Shown here: positions 44,001 through 53,800 of the stretch, piece after piece
Layout of the letters: every line of letters begins with the position of its first letter
Numbering within the stretch: the first letter of the stretch is position 1
From: Trebouxia sp. TZW2008
Lineage: Eukaryota; Chlorophyta; Trebouxiophyceae; Trebouxiales; Trebouxiaceae
Length of the DNA stretch: 64,000 nucleotides
Direction: 5' to 3'
NCBI GenBank assembly: GCA_002118135.1
Contig: BDIU01000399.1
Coordinates: forward strand, 124,204-188,203
Notes under the pieces: model-generated
Seen by the model: only the letters and a program-made list of their open reading frames with translations
Database searches by the model: none
Told to the model about the DNA's origin: nothing
Translations under genes and position numbers: made by a program

Positions 44001-45871
44001 TCAAGCTTTTTCAGCATCACAGAGACAGCACATGACTCTTTCTGGTGCTATTTTTCAGCACAGACCTGTGACAGCAAACCGTGTGATTGGACGACAAGCT
44101 GTTTTGGCATCACAGGTGCAGCACGGCACTTGAATGTAGTGTGGGCCTAGAGTTGTTCCTGGAGAGATCTTCTTAGCACAGCCTTGTGACAATGTACTGC
44201 ATTGCTCAACAACATATGTTTTTGGTGTCACAGATGTAGCTGGAAGGCAGTTCACTGCTTCTGCATGCACCTACCAGGGTCACGGAACCTCAGTGGCAAG
44301 CGTCATGATGATGCTGACCATGACAAGTGCAGCGCAGCATTAGCAAATAGCATTACACTCAATAAGCGAGCTAGATTGCAAGACATGAAAGCATAGCCTT
44401 GAAGCCCAGGTCAATAGGCAACACAGCACTTGTTACTCACAGAAGGTGCTGCTTACAAGCCATGTAAGCGTATAGGAAAATACCTGCACTCAGCGACAAA
44501 GCCATATTTGGACGGTTGGGACTTCTTGAAGACGTACACATGGTTGTTTGCCATCTTCTCTTGAGCTATGAGCACCTTCTCGCTGCCATTTATCACAAAG
44601 TAGCCGCCCTGCAGCAGCATAGGCAAAGATGCAGCATGCACAGCATTGGCGTTTGCCTAACATTTCTTGTAGTTGCCAATTTGCGCATGCATGTGCAGGC
44701 ATACAACTTGTGATGCATGCATCCATACAAATGAGTCAGCTCATCAAGCCATGTTAGCATATACAGTGAGCACTGCATTCAGCCGCAATGCACAACATAT
44801 TACAAGATAAGAGTGAATGTTTCTGTTACCTGATCATATGGACATTCCCCCAAGTCTTGAAGTTGCATATCATCCTGATCATGCAGACTGCAGTAGTCGC
44901 TACGCAGCATGATAGGCACCTGCATGCAATAAGAAACAAATATGGCTTTGTGGTTTGCAGCACAGGGCTTTGCAAAACAGCTCCAGCTTGACTGCAACCT
45001 ATGTGACTCCTGACCCTAGAGGACAAGACAAAATATTGCCTGATGCAGGCATTGATCAAAACACAGTGCATGCATTTAGGCAGTTCTGCTAGATGCACAT
45101 GCTTCACAAGACCTGTCTTGATGCTTGACATGTCCCCAGCTTTGCTTGCTACAAGCACAACAGAGAATGTAGATGGGACTCATGACACAGTCACTCGCCG
45201 TCCATCGCATTTGGTATCAAATACCAGCCAATCAGTCAGCGAACACATTCAACAATTACTGCCAGCAAGCATTCACAAGGCTTACCTCGCCAAGGAAAAT
45301 CTTATCATGCTTCACAACACTGTCCTCAAGCTTGCTGCCATCAACGTCTGTGACATTGACGATGTGCTTGATGTCACAGTATACAGGCGCTGCATACCTG
45401 CACAGTCCAAGCAGCACTCAGAAAAGCACGCATGCAAAGAAGCTTTTCCAGTTTTGTGATGCTTGACAGTATGCGCAAAGCAGTTGTCCCAACTTACGTC
45501 AAGTTCCTGAGTCGAGCTTCTTTTGGGAACAGCACTGCTGTTTCACCATCTGCTTCAGTAGTCGTGGGTTTGCTCAGATATATCTGCTCGAATTTGACTA
45601 CATGCTCTTTGTCCTCGCTGTCTTCACTCGGCTGTTGTCCTGGGACATACTGCTGTTCTGGTCGGACTCTGATCGGGTCTTCCTCCACAATTTCTTGCAT
45701 GCTGCTGTTGACAAACTCGTTGAAAGAGTCAAGTTGCTGCCTGACCAGACCCTTGTCCTTGAAGAAAGCTGATATGACGGCCCAGGAGTCATCCTGCCCA
45801 ATCTCATTCTGATCCTCATATGCTTCCTGGTTGTCAACCAGAGTGGGGTCGAAGTCCTCCTCCCCTTCCAT
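35078..45871 (-). CDS. RPB2: RNA polymerase II second-largest subunit RPB2, 18 exons
   Basis: Minus-strand exons 45871-45498, 45397-45286, 44919-44830, 44608-44484, 43972-43702, 43008-42871, 42351-42034, 41661-41551, 41059-40778, 40036-39855, 39017-38685, 38155-38030, 37529-37381, 37151-36979, 36707-36539, 36122-36011, 35758-35497 and 35284-35078 join in phase to 1177 codons, the normal RPB2 length. Diagnostic segments: [84 protein letters not shown] with the acidic pair Glu800-Asp801 near the active site, [12 protein letters not shown], and [10 protein letters not shown]. The C-terminal zinc ribbon is CEQC (1124-1127) and CPAC (1142-1145). It forms half of the catalytic cleft of Pol II in the nucleus. 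The Pol II type rather than Pol I or III follows from the [10 protein letters not shown] and N-terminal [19 protein letters not shown] regions. Several introns carry partial exon copies and one a MITE. Confidence 0.97.
39339..39407. other. Perfect 25-bp inverted repeat in RPB2 intron 10
   Basis: Arms 39339-39363 and 39383-39407 are exact reverse complements (TGCATGTGATGCCACAGCTC... on the left), with a 19-nt loop. It lies about 120 bp from the MITE at 39526 in the same intron. Transcription of RPB2 would produce a long perfect hairpin. Confidence 0.9.
39526..39699 (+). mobile_element. MITE copy 2, 174 bp, with TA target duplication
   Basis: Begins CAGTAAACTCTCTTTGTAA and ends TTACAAAGAGAGTTCACTG, near-perfect 19-bp terminal inverted repeats flanked by TA on both sides (39524-39525 and 39700-39701). 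It sits in the intron between RPB2 exons 10 and 11. It is the same family as 1165-1338 in opposite orientation. No open frame of use is present, so it would need a transposase elsewhere in the genome. Confidence 0.9.
40512..40622 (-). pseudogene. Decayed copy of the end of RPB2 exon 9
   Basis: Repeats 40770-40881, including the 3' end and donor of exon 9 (CAGAGGTCAGTCTC). The frame reads [21 protein letters not shown] and then meets a stop, where CAG of the intact exon has become TAG. It lies about 260 bp downstream of the functional exon on the minus strand. Confidence 0.9.
43460..43625 (-). pseudogene. Two copies of the 3' end of RPB2 exon 5
   Basis: The stretch 43591-43625 is identical over 35 bp to 43693-43727, which spans the exon 5 donor (CCCAAGAG|GTATGATAG). 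A more diverged copy at 43460-43512 encodes KALRPSS...QLSQPQE before GTGCCC, against [17 protein letters not shown] in the intact exon. Between them is a T/G-rich run of TTTTG and TTGTG units. Confidence 0.85.
44040..44200 (-). pseudogene. Two copies of the 5' end of RPB2 exon 5
   Basis: The acceptor and first codons of exon 5 (TCACAG|GTCTGTGCTGGAAAACAGC) recur at about 44040-44075 (GTCTGTGCTGAAAAATAGCACC) and, more weakly, at 44165-44192. Each is followed upstream by similar intron sequence (GATG/TTTTTCAGCATCACAG and GTTTTGGCATCACAG). Confidence 0.8.
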
Positions 45872-46304
45872 GTTGTCCACGGGACCCCAGGCGGTCCCTC
45901 AGGACCTGGAGACTTTTTGCTGCTAGCGTTCGTGATGCTTGCTGTACGAGATTTGAGAAGCGCACAGGCCGCGCTGCGCCCGTTATAGGCTGCTTCTATG
46001 TCGAAGCCTGTCAGCCTGTTTCGCTGATCACTGGTGGAAAGTCGTGAGCTATGCCTGAACGGTTACAATGCACGGCACAGAATTATACGTGTTTTGTACT
46101 GTCTGCTGTTGAGTGTCTCACAGCTGCGCTTGCGCAGAACTCAAATGCTGTGACCAACGTAGCTTGCAGCATGCACACTCGTTAGGGCAGACAGGGCGAT
46201 GCCGAGTACGCCCTGAACCTGCAAGTGGCCTTGTGTCTTGTGTGCTGCTTGCAGCAGTGTTTGCTTGCGCTTCGACACCGAAGCAAAAGCTGCTGCGCAG
46301 CAAG
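45872..46304. promoter_or_regulatory. Divergent promoter region RPB2 / SUGP1-like
   Basis: A 433-bp interval between the RPB2 ATG (leftward) and the SUGP1-like ATG (rightward). Both 5' UTRs and promoters must fit here, so the two genes probably share control elements. No TATA box in a convincing position was identified. Confidence 0.6.
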
Positions 46305-47665
46305 ATGTCGAATAAAGGGCTAGCCTTCTCTCTTGGAGGTGTGAAGAAAGTGCAGGCTGCAAAAGTCAGGCCTGGCCTTCACAAGCCAGCCAGAGCCAGC
46401 GCCCTTGCGGTCTTTGATGCCCCTGAGGATGACGACAAGGAGGACCTGCAGCAAGCGAAAAGACAGCGAGTGGAGCCAGCAGGTTGCTGCGCCTTTCCAT
46501 CATGCTTTTGCTTCCTACCTGAAAGGATGCTTTGGTCACCAGCGTCAGACTCTGGTTGCAACCAGCTTTCTGACCCCTGCGCTGAGCTTCCTGTCCAGCT
46601 CCTTCTGGCCCTCGCGCTCCCATTGATCCGGAGGTAGAGAAAGTGGCGGTCAAATTGGCTGAATTCGTAGCCAGGAATGGCAGGCACTTTGAGGACGTCA
46701 CCAGACAGCGCAATCCAGGCGAAAGTCCTTTCAAGTAGGATGAACATGGGCATATGGGTCTGTAAAAGGGCCTGTAAAGCTTGAGAGACATGTTGTTTAT
46801 TTCGCAAATTCGACGCTTCACACAGCATGCTGATAGTGCATGATGTACTGCAGGTTCCTGTTTGATATTGCTTCACCTGAATACAAGTGGTATGATCAGA
46901 AGGTTTTGGACATCAAGAATCGGCTTGCAGGCAAGTCACAGCATTCCATTCCTTCTGCATGCCTGAGCAAGCCCAAGCCACTCTGGTGTTGCTGCAGGAT
47001 TGCCTGTGGTAGCTTCAGCAGTCCAGACGCCACAGCCAACTGCCAACTTTATGCCTCAAATGCATTTGCCAAGTAGCAGCACTCAGGCTCATCAACCACA
47101 CGCAGCGCCTGCAGCAGCTGCTGCTCGCACTCCTGCTGTAGATCCCATTGCTGCAATGGAGGCATTTGCCAAGAAAGCAGCTCAGGCAGAATCAGATCGA
47201 ATACAGAAAGAGGAGAAAATAGCATACCTCAAGGAGACTAGCTATGATAGACGCACTGTCAAAGCTGTGTACAAGGAAGATGGCACGCGTGGGCATCACA
47301 TGCAGGACTTCATACCGCAAGATGAGCTTGCAAAAGTGCTGGCCAAGTCTGGTGATGCTTCAGCACAGGAGCATGCTAAGCGAATAGAGGAGCAAAGCAA
47401 GATCAGCTCAGACAACATTGGTCACAAACTGCTGTCCAAAATGGGATGGAAGGAGGGCAGTGGTCTGGGTGCAGGCTCATCTGGCATGGCAGCGCCCATC
47501 AGTGCCAGTGGCAACAGCGCACTTGAAAAGCGGGGACTGGGTGCCAAAGAGCACACACAAATTGAAGAAGGGGATGATGAGTTTGAGCAATATCGCAAGC
47601 GGATGATGCTTGGCTACAAGCATCGACCAAATCCTCTGGGCAACCCAAGAAAAAGCTATTATTGA
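46305..47665 (+). CDS. SUGP1-like splicing factor (SURP and G-patch), 4 exons
   Basis: Exons 46305-46482, 46599-46734, 46854-46930 and 46998-47665 join in phase to 352 codons. A SURP domain at about 65-125 crosses exons 2-3 (VAVKLAEFVARNGRHFEDV, then FLFDIASPEYKWY). A charged helix region precedes the G-patch at about 265-312 (IGHKLLSKMGWKEGSGLG). The C-terminus YRKRMMLGYKHRPNPLGNP is the signature ending of SUGP1. SUGP1 acts with SF3B1 in branch-site recognition and recruits a DEAH helicase through its G-patch. It is shorter than the human protein, mainly in the N-terminal half, and has one SURP where human SUGP1 has two. The third intron uses a GC donor (GCAG|GCAAGT), the only reading that keeps frame. 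A nuclear location is expected. Confidence 0.93.
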
Positions 47666-47802
47666 TACATCTCTGCAGTGAGGCTAGGTGCAGTAAATGT
47701 GTGCAGTCTGGGTGTTGAATTTATATACGAATGTCAAACAAATTTATGAACAAAGTGTGGTGTTCAAATCAGGTCTGTACAAAATCCTTGTTAGCTGCTG
47801 AT

Positions 47803-50800
47803 TCATTTCTGTTTCACAGGGCTAGGTCTGTTTGCTCGCTGCACTGTAAGTACAGCTCCAGTGTGTACTAAGCTCCCTGCCTGCAATCGTGTCCTTGACT
47901 GGCGGGATGCGTTTGTGAGTTCGCGCAGCACATCTTTGACTATGGTGTTCTTAGCAGCCCATGGACCAGCCTGTTCAGCCATTGAACTGCCATTCTCATC
48001 TGAGCTCTGCACACGCGGTTCTAGGTGCTGCTGCTGCTGGGCTGTTACCATGCTTGCACCATGTATGTCTTGCAAAACAGCCTGAAGCGCATGCATCTGC
48101 TTGGTGGCAGACACCAGCTTCTTCGTTGCTTCTCTGGCTGACACATCAGAACCCTTTTGCCCTGTAAGATAGCGTACGAATTGTGAGCAGTGGTGGAATT
48201 TGCATATGAAAGTTAGTACCTCCAGCTGTTGTACACAAGCCACTGTTCAAACCTCCGTATGCATGGCTGAATCAAGTCATCATGTATTGGCAACATGCAG
48301 CTTCTACATGACCTTCGGCAGCACATTGCATCATTACCTTCGAGTCTGGCAAGATACTTGGACTCAATATCCACTCGGCGCAGCAAGATCTGGGCAACAG
48401 CTTCCATCTGCTTGACAGCTGCTGTGCACTGGCCTACCAATGCTGCTTGGTCTGGAGTTGCCACAAGTCTGTCTAGGACAGCGACTGTTGCCACAAACAT
48501 GTCCTGTACCAGAAAGCAAAGCATGAGCAACTCATTCTTGTGCAGCCCAGGGACTTACAGCTACAATCCTGACTAGAAGTCTGCTGAGCATAAAACATCT
48601 CATGTCCAAGCTCAGCAAGCAAACATTTGCTCAGCACCCACTGAAAATCTGCACCAGATGATACACCCTTCAACAATCAGCTGTACACAAGACAACAAAA
48701 GGAGGCCTGCTATGATTGTGAGACCTGTGGCCTGTGACAAGCAACATCATTGCGAGACCTGTGACACATTATCTGTGATGAGTGGCATGAGTGACCTACC
48801 TCCTTGTCTCTGAAGAGCTGCAACTGCTCTGCAAGGACCTGCACGCAGTCTGGACAAGCCAGCAGCAGAGAGTGCAGCTGGGGGTAGCGAGCAGCATTTG
48901 CCAGGACGGTCACAGCATGTCTGAGGATGTCCACATGAGGCTGACTGCGATTGCAGCCATGCATGAAGCGCAGAATGCCCTCCAGACCCTCTCCTTCTGC
49001 AATGACCACAGAAGCTTATCAGACCAAAAAAAAAAGGAATGCAGTTGTTGTTGACAGACTTGACAGCAGGATCAAGTCACCGGTTGCAGCTGATGCAAGT
49101 GTCGTTAACGGGTCAGCTGCAGTAGCGCACAGATTTGCTGTGCAAGCGGCACTTACCTTGCGCTGTTTGCATTCACGTTGGCAATGGTACAACAAGCAAA
49201 GATGCAATGCTTGCATTGCCTCCAAGTGCTCCTCTGAATCTAGCAGCAGCAGCAGCAGCAACAGCAGCAAGTCTGCAAAGGGCAGAAGGCTGTAACAAGC
49301 TGTCAACATACCTGCTATCATGGTGCAGCATGCCTTGCTGTAGGTGCTGCACATGGCAAGTGTAGCCATTGCAGCTGAAGCCTGCAGCACATTGCGGGCA
49401 GCAAGCAGCTGCTGCAGGGCAGCCTGGGTCTGGTAGCCCAGCTGACGCTGTGGCCTGTGCAGTGCTGCTTTTGCTGCTTGCTGTAGGCGCCGCCTCATGT
49501 CTGCCTTGCGCCTCCCACCATGTGTGCGCACCCTGTTACCGCGCCAGTGAGCCTGCCGAGAAGCACAGCGTGTGAAACTCTGTGCGTGTGGTGTCCTTTT
49601 GTGCAATCATCGCGTGAAGTTATCTAGTGCTGATCACTGTAGTCACTAGCAGCAGCTCTGACAAGAAAGCATGACTGCAGTAACTGAGTGTTGATTGTAC
49701 ACAAGGCAACAGGCGAGGTAGTGAGACCCAAGACATGAAACATGATTGATTGCTTGTTTCAAGCTACGCAAAAATCTATCTTTGCTGCATTTTATGCCTG
49801 AAGTTCTGTACCTGGATCATGCAGGCTGCACAGCAGCTCCTTCTCAGGTGCTGCTGAGCCAGGTGCATGCGCACAGCAGCCTGGATGCTGACAGCTGCCT
49901 TGTTGCGCTTTGCCCATGTTGCCCTCCAGCTGTGCTGTATCAGGTAGGTGGAGCGCCTGCACACATTATAGCACTTTATGTGCATATTGCGTTACCAGGC
50001 AGCATATGCTAGTTTGGAAACGCTGGACCATATTGACGTCCAGAACCGCCAAGGTCATGCTGCTTCTGGTTCAGGCAGAGACCCCTGTCTGAGGCTGGAT
50101 TGAAGGTCTGTCAACATATAGCTGCAGAATCACAAAATGCATGCACGCTTTCAGATTTGACAGCAAAGTGGCTTGAGCATAGTTGATGAATTGCCTTCAC
50201 ACACAGCAGGTGGTATCATGTTTAGAGTAGTATGCTTCACTTCTGCGCAATGCAAGAGGCTAATCTGAGCCTGAGGTAGTGAGAATGGGCTGCAAAGGTC
50301 TGAGCCCAAGGGGCAATGACAGCAAGCGCAGCAGCTTGCCTAGCCTGCAGCAACTTGAGTTGCTGATGCTTGGTGAACAGCATACACAGTGGACTCACCT
50401 GAGTCTGAGGTAGTGAGATCGAGCAGCAAAGGTGCAAGCCCAAGGGGCAATGACAGTAAGGGCAGCAGCTTTTCTAGCCTGCAGCAACCTCAGCTGCTTC
50501 TGGTGGGCCGCCAGTATGCGGGCGTAGGCCCTTCTGGCTAGGAAGCCTCTAGCCAGTGACTGCATTTTTATGGCTGCTGAGAAGCGGCGGGAGAAGTCCC
50601 TGGCGGCTCTGGCAAAGTCTCTCATGGCGGCGCGCATCTCCAGCACTGACCGGAACCTGTCACAGGGCATGTGGGCTGTCAGCGACTGATGCCTTGACTG
50701 ATGCGGGCATGCGTGGTGTCAGTCATGATGGCATGTGTGCTGTGAGTGCCTGATGCTGTGACTGACAGCATGAGTGCTGTCAGGGAGTGATGATGTGTGT

Positions 50801-53800
50801 GCTGTTAGTATTTGACGCTGCGATCAATGGCATCTGTGCCGACAGTGGTTGATGTATTGAATGATAGCGTGTGTGCTGTCAGTGACTGATGTGCTGATGA
50901 ACTTTGTGTGTGCTGTCAGTGACTGATGGCATGAGAGCTTGATGCTCTGACCAGTGACATAAGTGTCTGATGCCCTGGAATGTGAGCTGTCAGTGACTAA
51001 CACTGTGATTGATGGCTTGCTTGCTTTATTACCTACCGCAGTACTCCAAAAGGCAGTCTGAATGCAAGAAGCAGCTCAGCATGTTGCATGAAGGACAGTG
51101 AAAGCGCGTAAGCAATTGTGCAGCATCAGCAAGCCAAGCAACACCTGTGCAATCATGCATACTTTTCAGAAACCTCTGCGGCACAAGTAAAGCAGCTAAA
51201 TTACATGCAGACGTATCAAACACTCAGCCCTGACATGCTGATCACAGGAATTTTTCGATGCATGCAATGCTTGTGGGGACGTACTTGAGGTACTGCGCCC
51301 GCATGCGCGCATAGGACTGGATGCAGGTGGCTGCCTGCTGCCATCTGTGCAGCTGCTGCCTTGCCAGCCAGCCCTTTGCATACCTGTATGTCCAGCATAC
51401 ATCTGGCATGCTACATCCTACCCACAGCATGCCAGACCGCTGCAACAGTACAATGGGTGATGGTGCTTGAAGCCATGTACCATCATGGGTATGCCAGGAT
51501 GTCACTATTGAGAAAAACACTGATATAGTGCAAAGCAAAAAATGCAGCAGTTGCACTAATCTTAAGGCCAAGTGCGCATGGAAGGTGCCATTAGTGGGCC
51601 TCAGGCAACATTTTGAAGGTGATGGAAGGAGCAGTTGTACCTTTGTATGCAAGTTGCTGCCTTGGTTTTGATGACAAGGCGGTGGGCCAACACTGCACGC
51701 AAATGCTGCTGTATGATACGTGCAGCCTGCCGCCGCTGTGTGAACATCCTCTGTGCATGCCACCTGCGCGCAAGGGCTTGTACCTGTAGCACAACACACA
51801 ATACCATTTGCTTTGAGAGCCAAGCTTGACAGCCTCCCTACTCAAGCTGGCAATTAGGCTCTTGGGTGAATGCTTCAGATTTGATCAGGTCCTAGCAACA
51901 GCAGTGCTTACGGCATTTGGTATCCAAGTTTCCAGCAATGCCTTGCACACACATAGAACCAGCTTGAAAATAGCAAATCGGCAAACATGCAGATCTTCAA
52001 TTATGGCACAAGCATTTGGACCTTTCAGCTAGACAGCCCTTCATCTGCCTCGTAACGACAACAGCAGTGCCACACGTGGTGTCAGCAGGGGCGCCAGCAG
52101 CCACCCAGTGCTTAGCCACACAGTTCAAGGTGGCTTGATTGAGCATGAATGGCATCTCATGCAGCAAAGTGTTATACGACAGAAGGTGACTGTCCTTTTG
52201 TCAACTCAGATGTGAAGTCAATCTTGCCCAGAGAATGCGCTGCTCAGAGGCACATATGCACGATCCTTGGATGAAGAAAGACCTTGACAATTGATGCCCG
52301 TTCTTTCAGGTACCACTGCCTGCAGGCATGAGCTCTCCAGCCAGCCTGAAGACATACAGCTGCCTGGCGCTGCTGCTTCACTTGACCACGCACAGCCCTG
52401 CCACGCCACAGCGCTTGAATGAAGACAGCGGCCCTGACCTTCTTGACCAGCTGCCTTGCCTGCCAGCCCCTCCAATGTGTCTGCAGTTGACAGGGTTGAT
52501 GTTTCAACAAAAGCAAGTAAGGTCCTTGACAACTGTCGACAGGAAGATGCCTGAAGATTAGACCTGCTTCGTGGGTGCGTCAGGATGCTTGTGACAAGCA
52601 GATGGTCGCTGTGTGAGCTGCTGCAGACTTCTATGTCTGTGGTGCTAGCCAGAATTATATTGGAATGCTGTGCTTCTACAAGAGCCTCATGACGAAGGAA
52701 GATCAAGCTCCAGCGGTAACTAACTGATGGGTGCAGACATAAAAATAGACAAGACACAGCTGCAGGCACGTATTCACACAGGTCAAGCCACAGGCTTCTC
52801 TTCAGCATACCTGGATGGACAGAATGGCAGCCCGGGTCTGCCCATATCTCTGCCTAGATGCTCGCCCTGTGAACAGTGCCTGCAGCTGCAGCGTAGCCAG
52901 CTGCAGAGCATTGTAGTTGGTGTGGGCTCGATAGCACCTCCAGCCAGCCTGAATGCAAGTGGCAGCTGCAGCCTGATGAGCCAGCTGCTTCCTGCCAGCA
53001 TGGCCCCTACAATGCCTCTGTATGACCACTGCTGCCTGCAGCAGCATAACAAAAGCAGAATGAGTGGTCACACCCTCATGTTGACATTAGCGATGGGTAG
53101 CAATTAAGCATGAAAACCTTGGGTGAAAGAAGCTTCTTCAAACTATTGTATTGCACTTTCTTCTGCAAAGCAGCTATTGTTCAAATGTTGATGCAGCCAC
53201 TTACCAGGCATTCAAGAGTAGTCATGGGCTGATGCTTAGTCAGTGCATTAGATGGTGCGAGATGCAGCATATGTGAGCAACATTGCTAATGCTCGCCTTG
53301 ATTCTTTTGAGCAGCAGCCTGGCCTGTCTAGCCCTCCAGCCACACTGCAGCAGCAGCACTGCAGCTTGCACTCGGCAGCATGCAGTCCTGGCCTTCTTGC
53401 CCCTGTAAGCTGCTTGCAGGTGCACAGCAGCCGATCTGGTCTGCACAAATAGTGCACGCTGCTTGTGCCCTCTCCATGCAGCCTGAATATGCACTGCAGC
53501 CGCCTGCTGCAACTGCAGCTGAGCTCTGACAGCCCTGCCTGCCTGAAGTGCTTGCCAAGCAGACTGGATCACTAGACAGGACTGCTGCATCTGTCTGTAA
53601 TGCCTCTGTGCCAGCCAACAGCGCACTGCTGCCTGAAGGGAGACTAGACCAGAAAGCGTGAATTGATAGCATGCCCGCTGTCTGCTGCCTCGCCAGTTGG
53701 CCTGAATGCGGGTGGCAGCTTTGTGCTGCAGCTGCAGCTGAGCCCTAGCAGTCCTGCCATCCCGAAGTGCCCGCCAAGCAGACTGTATCACCAGACAGGA

